Source of the DNA: Spirogloea muscicola
Taxonomy: Eukaryota > Streptophyta > Zygnematophyceae > Spirogloeales > Spirogloeaceae
Assembly: GCA_009602725.1 (NCBI GenBank)
Contig: WELB01000109.1
Span: forward strand, 264,131-276,199
DNA length: 12,069 bases
Direction: 5' to 3'
The stretch's first letter is position 1. Every line of letters starts with the position of its first letter. A model generated the notes under the pieces. It ran no database searches. It was not told the DNA's origin and was given only the letters and a program-made list of their open reading frames with translations. The position numbers and the translations under genes were made by a program. This document shows positions 8,077-12,069 of this stretch, in pieces.

Positions 8077-9552
8077 GTCCACGACTACTGCGCCGACGGC
8101 TTCGACGCGCTCGAGGAGTGAGGGCCCATGCCTTTCCTTGCCGTTTGCGTTAGCGTCAGTGGGCAGTGGGACGCCAGAAGCGGAGCTCGCTGCCGTAGGA
8201 ATGGCATGGCAGCCCCACGTTGCCGGCTATGGCACGGCGGCCTTGCCGCCAGCGGCTGACAGTGCCGGCCTTCTTCGCGGCGGCCAGGTTCGTCGTCAGG
8301 GAGCTCCGGCCGCAGGGCAATGGCGAGGCGGCGGCGCTGCGGCAGGTCCGGCCGCTCCGTAGCCTTTCCCCTGCCTAGCAAGCTGCAATGGAGCATGCGC
8401 CACTGACCATCTCGGCACTGTGCAAGCCCTGCGGCGAGCCAGGCTGTGGAGGAGCTCTACACCGCGGCGAGGACGGCGCTGGACGGGAGCCTGGCGCGGT
8501 GGGAGGCGCAGGTCCTCGACATGGATCTACAAGTCGCCGGACCTCCGCCGCCGGTCAGTTGTGTGCCTGCTGCACTGGCGTTTAAGTATGTCGCAAAGCT
8601 GAGTGTGCATTGTGTGGAGCTTCGCTGCGACTCTGACGCCAGCACGCATCGCCGTGGAAGGTGCACAGCTGGAAGAGGAGGAGCCTGCGGAGCCGTCGGT
8701 CTCGGGGCAGGAGAGCCGCCGCAGCGACAATGCAGCTGAGGCTGAGCTCCGCAGCTTGCGGGAGAGGCTCGCAAAGGTTGGCGCGGACTGCGCGGCGCTG
8801 CGGCGAGAGCTGCGCGCCGCCGACAAGCAGGCGGCACGCAGCAAGGCCTGCGCTGTTGCCATGGCCGACGTTGCGGAGAGCAACAAGCACAATGCAGGTG
8901 CAGGGCCCCCCACCGCCGGCCTCCGTTGTTGACGCCAGCATGCCCATTGACTGCAGGCCATCGAAGCTCCTTCTCTCTTTTATGGCTTTCCCACCCATGG
9001 ACTCCTTCACCCTCCCTCCTCCGCCCCTCTCTTTGCTGTTTGTGCTTCTTGTACCACCTTCCCATTCTCTTGGACCCCTTCTCTCAAAGCTCTCAAGCTT
9101 ATCCCTCGCTCCATTCCTTCCCGTCATTACCCCTCCCTGCTTTCCTACCTTGGCTCAACAATAAGTGCAGCAGGGCGATGAAGCAAGTTGTCTTTATGAT
9201 GGGGCAGTGATTGCGGAGGCCGCCGACAAGCTCCAGGAGTTGCTGCGACGAGCAAACCGCCTCCAAGATGCCGGTGGTGGTCTTGGAAGCAGCGGCGGCG
9301 CCTGGCCACAGGACGGGCGCACACTACTTGGCAGCTTCCGCTTCGGAGGTGGAGTCTCCCTCACCGGACCTCTACTCGCCACTGAGCGTTGGCCATCGGC
9401 TCACCACAAAGTCGCTAACACGAGCAGGAATGGCCTGCTGTGCTGGCGTGGCAGATGTGCCAACGACAGCGGATCTGGTGCGGCTCTCAGCATCACTTGG
9501 TGGCGGCAGCAGTGGCGGCACAGCTCCACCGACAGCTGGGCCTGGCGGCTAG
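8077..9552 (+). CDS. MIS12: MIS12-like kinetochore protein, six exons, N-terminus missing
   Basis: Exons 8077-8117, 8288-8345, 8443-8553, 8669-8897, 9166-9273 and 9335-9552 join in frame (254 residues plus stop). Introns are 170, 97, 115, 268 and 61 nt. MIS12 is the scaffold of the MIND complex, which links centromeric chromatin to the NDC80 microtubule-binding complex. Seen (numbered from 8077): V-H-D-Y-C-A-D-G-F-D-A-L-E-E (1-14); helix A-V-E-E-L-Y-T-A-A-R-T-A-L-D (34-47), then L-A-R-W-E (50-54), where plant MIS12 has its L-x-x-W-E block; a Pro-rich turn (67-70) and acidic patch; then a coiled coil with heptad positions L97, L100, L104, V107, C111, L114 and L118, resembling the E-L-D-S-L-R-x-K-L stretch of plant MIS12; C-terminal A-A-D-K-L-Q-E-L-L-R-R-A. 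The order and length (plant MIS12 is about 240 aa) fit, but identity is low and drawn from memory of the family. The acceptor at 9165 (AAG) and last intron are least sure. It could be another coiled-coil protein. Confidence 0.55.
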
Positions 9553-9584
9553 CAGCCATGGCCTAACCTGCCCTGCCAGTACAG

Positions 9585-9821
9585 CACAGCTTGCTAGCTG
9601 ACGCCCAGCAAGTCCCCTCGACCAACGTGTCAGCAGCGAGGGCGATCCCCAAGGCCGTCTTCACAGACTCCAACCAACTCGCTGAGATGGTTGAGATTGA
9701 GAGTGTGCGGAAGCCGAGGTCAAGCTCGCAAGCACCCCCATGGCTAGCCACCATAGTCACTGGTCTTGTGCAGGTTTCGTGCTCTGAAGTAGCTGGTCCT
9801 GCCATTGCGGCGCCGTTATAG
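9585..9821 (+). other. Possible extra 3' exon of the MIS12-like gene
   Basis: After an acceptor-like gtacag (ending 9584) a frame stays open for 79 codons to TAG 9819-9821. It is Ser/Thr/Ala-rich with a stretch N-Q-L-A-E-M-V-E-I-E-S-V-R-K-P-R that looks protein-like. It could be an alternative C-terminal exon joined to the upstream gene, 3'-UTR, or chance. It ends only 30 bp before the stop codon of the convergent uroporphyrinogen decarboxylase gene. The rest of 9553-9851 shows nothing else. Confidence 0.25.
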
Positions 9822-9851
9822 CCGCACAGCTTGAGTTCAGGTCACGTTGGT

Positions 9852-11855
9852 TTAGTACAGAAGCGAGCGCGCAGTGTCGAAGAAGTGCGCGACGTTGTCC
9901 TCGGGCGTGCTGACGAGCACGCCGTGTCCGAGGTTCAAGATGTGGCCGGTGCGTCCCGCCTTGTCGACCACGCTGCACAGGCGGCGGTAGCTTGACGCAA
10001 GTCAGTGCTCTGAAGTGGCTCAGTGGTGGCGAGATTGTGGCAGTGATGCTGGATGTAGAGGGAGGAGGGTTGACAATCAAAAAGGGACACTGACAATGAT
10101 CACACAACAAAGCCAATAAAGCTTTACCTTCTTCATTCAACACCATTGCCTTTGTGGTACAAACTGAAAGACTTTTACAGTAGAACAAGGGGAAGTGGTG
10201 ATGAAGAGGGCCAGGACCTGCGCACGGCTGCGGTGATGGCTTTCTGTGATGCAAAGAGCACGGCGGGGTCGACGTTGCCCTGCACTGCCTGCTCGGCGCC
10301 AAGCCGCCGCCGCGCATCCGCCATGTCCACCGTCCAGTCGAGGCCGATGACGTCCGCACCAGCCGCGCCCATGCGCTCGAGTAGCCCACCGCTGCCGTTG
10401 GCGTACAGAACCAGGGGCACGTCGGGCCGCTTGGCGTGGACTTCCGACACGATCTGCAGCGGCTCTCCACGGGATCAAAGTCAGGACGCCGACAACCGGG
10501 GAGTGGGAGGGGGACTAAGGAGCCGGGATGGCAGGATGGAGAAAGGAGGGGGTTATGCAGCAGGTACACACCGGCAAGAGGGAGGTGAGGAGGGAGGAGG
10601 GAGGCAGTATAGGCCATGAGGTGGGAGGTCAGAAGGTGGAGGAGGGAGGGAGCAGAGGCACAAAGAGGGAGGAGGGAGGAGGGCGGAGGGAGGGAAGGAG
10701 CGCGACGCAATGCCAGAGGCGACGAAGGCCTGAGGCGGCGAGGACGAGGAGGAGGGAGGCGGAAGGCGGCGGGCACACCTGGGCGATGTAAGGCTTGGAC
10801 CAGATGTCCCAGTCGGCCGGCGGCAGCTGGCCCCCCCACGAGTCGAAGATCTGGACGCACTGTGCGCCAGCGTCGATCTGGAAGAGCGCGTACCCTGCGA
10901 TCGCGGTCGCAAGGTGCTTCAAGAGGCCATGCAGCAGCTCCGGGGCCTCGTGCGCCATGCGCTTGATGACCGTGTACGTGCGAGTCGAGCGGCCCTCCAC
11001 GACGTACGTCGCCAGCGTCCAGGGCGCGCCCACGAAGCCCAGCACCGCCGCCTCGGGGCCCACCTGCAACAGCATCCAGCGAGCTCGCCCTCACGGCCAT
11101 GGCCCCATTGGCGGAGGCGACAACCGACATGGTGGAGGCGCATATAACAACCAGCAACTTGAGGACTACCAGGTTAAGTGACTTAGGTGCTGATTAAGAT
11201 CTAACAGACAACGCTGTATCAAAGGCATATGAAGTCGTAGCCCTGAGTCCGAGCGCCTAATTAACCTTGACAATTTTGTGTAAGTGAATTGCCTGACACC
11301 CCAAATGATCAAAGGCTCCAGGATTAAAGGCTGAGCTGGGTCTCTACTTAAGGTCAGTTAAGGCTTAATACATAACAATTAGGGGCACGCCAGTCGTAAG
11401 GGCAGGGGCTGCACCTCGGACCGGAGGGTGCGGAGGGACTCGGCGACGAAGTCGAGGCGGGAGAGGTCGAGGGGGCGCAGGGCGGCCAGGCCGTCGGCGT
11501 CGCGCAGCGGGGCGTCGATCAGCGGGCCCTTGGCGTCGTCGATCTCGAAGGCCACGCCGAGCGCCGGCAGCGGCGTGAGGATGTCGGAGAAGAGGATGAC
11601 GCCGTCGGGGCGGAAGGCGCGCCATGGCTGCAGGCTGATCTCCACCACCAGCTCCGGCGTCTCAGAGCGCTGCCGGAACGACGGGTGCCGCTCGGCGAGC
11701 GCCCGGTAGGCGGCCATGTAGCGCCCGGCCTGCCGCATCATCCATGCCGGCGGCCGCGGCACCGCCTCGCCCCGCGCCGCGCGCACCAGCAGCGGCGCCT
11801 CCTCCGCCGCCGCCGGCGCCTCGGCCTTCTCGCCGCTCTCTGCAACGAAGGCCAT
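9852..11855 (-). CDS. UROD: Uroporphyrinogen decarboxylase, four exons
   Basis: Exons (minus strand) 11855-11415, 11063-10779, 10453-10218 and 9972-9852 join in frame (360 aa). Introns are 351, 325 and 245 nt; phases are 0, 0 and 2. The enzyme removes four acetate carboxyls from uroporphyrinogen III to give coproporphyrinogen III for heme and chlorophyll, in the plastid of algae and plants. Seen: W-M-M-R-Q-A-G-R-Y (Arg41, Arg45), [11 protein letters not shown] and I-L-F-S-D-I-L (Asp91, the substrate-binding aspartate), [11 protein letters not shown] (Tyr167), [35 protein letters not shown] and H-I-L-N-L-G-H-G-V (His337). All catalytic blocks are present, in the plant/cyanobacterial form. Start: ATG 11855 gives the usual mature length; ATG 11873 adds six residues. 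Neither supplies a transit peptide, which probably comes from upstream sequence. It converges on the MIS12-like gene. Confidence 0.95.
10501..10770. repeat. Purine-rich tract inside a decarboxylase intron
   Basis: The plus strand is dominated by G and A, with many GGGAGG and GGAGGA units. On the sense (minus) strand this is a long pyrimidine tract filling most of intron 2 (10778-10454). Several GGG clusters with short spacers could form G-quadruplex, and mirror symmetry could form triplex DNA. Confidence 0.8.
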
Positions 11856-12069
11856 CGCCGCGCCACGTGTCATTCGGCGCCGGAGCCGTCCATTGCCGGC
11901 TGCGCCGGGCTGCGGGCCAGCTGACAGCCCGGGAGGAGGGAGGGAGGAGGGAGAGAGGGGGGAGGTGGAGGAGGGGGTGCGGGAAGAGGAGAGGAAGGCG
12001 GAGCTTCACCCGGCGCGGCGGCGACCTGGGAAGCCGCGCAGCGGGCGACGCCGCCGCGACGCCGCGGCG
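11856..12069 (-). other. Upstream part of the decarboxylase gene; possible transit-peptide exon
   Basis: In the decarboxylase frame, sequence upstream of ATG 11873 stays open to a TGA at 12008-12006 without another ATG. It reads Ser/Pro-rich, then G-N-G-R-L-R-R-R, a composition seen in plastid transit peptides. A pyrimidine tract at 11999-11930 (minus strand) ending in ctgtcag (AG at 11922-11921) looks like a splice acceptor, with a possible donor ggGTGAAG near 12009. The start of the gene may therefore lie beyond the window. This is inference. Confidence 0.4.
11864..11869. promoter_or_regulatory. CACGTG (G-box) next to the decarboxylase start
   Basis: A palindromic G-box lies between the two candidate ATGs. 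G-boxes bind bHLH/bZIP factors, including light-response factors of plants, and would suit a tetrapyrrole gene. A six-base match in GC-rich DNA is weak, and it may be coding. Confidence 0.2.

Noticed and set aside
7456-8082. 208-codon open frame on the minus strand
   Set aside because: It is low-complexity Arg/Ala/Ser/Pro, crosses the unresolved base and a GCC repeat, overlaps the presumed promoter of the MIS12-like gene, and has no recognisable domain. Long chance frames are expected at this GC content.
9757-11157. 466-codon continuous frame on the minus strand
   Set aside because: It runs through all three decarboxylase introns, mostly out of frame with the exons, and gives Pro/Ser/Arg-rich sequence. 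The spliced model explains the locus with every catalytic motif.

Overview
The window looks like nuclear DNA of a unicellular green alga, probably chlorophyte and possibly trebouxiophyte. The evidence is GC-rich exons split by short GT-AG introns of lower GC (about 60-350 nt), alanine- and arginine-coding CGG/GCC repeats, and genes of plant/algal type. The species cannot be named from this sequence. Two single unresolved bases (4919 and 7972) and a 121-base T run at the very start mark it as a draft contig, so small frame errors are possible.

Four multi-exon genes can be assembled by matching splice phases. (1) Plus strand, 541-2863: a six-exon plant-type alpha/beta hydrolase of the lipase fold, with a G-H-S-A-G nucleophile elbow, a G-D-G-V-V-P acid region and an F-H-S-P histidine region. 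(2) Minus strand, 4851-3206: a four-exon F-box/leucine-rich-repeat protein, probably an SCF ubiquitin-ligase substrate adaptor. (3) Plus strand, 8077-9552: six exons resembling the MIS12 kinetochore subunit, with an unresolved N-terminus. Two identical 12-bp E2F-type sites (7644-7655 and 7681-7692) lie upstream. (4) Minus strand, 11855-9852: a four-exon uroporphyrinogen decarboxylase of tetrapyrrole (heme/chlorophyll) synthesis, catalytically complete. Its plastid transit peptide probably lies in or beyond the right edge.

Genes 1 and 2 converge, and so do genes 3 and 4. A weak 55-codon ORF (5380-5547) diverges from the F-box gene. The 2 kb from 5548 to 7643 has no recognisable gene. It has lower GC and holds a family of degenerate short repeats, one copy inverted.

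The genes share no pathway and look like an ordinary gene neighbourhood. I found no wholly new system. The best leads are the E2F-site pair before the MIS12-like gene, the N-terminal frame oddity and roughly 80-residue insert of the hydrolase, an in-frame stop-free intron in the F-box gene, short direct repeats across several intron junctions, and long purine/pyrimidine strand-asymmetric tracts in introns.
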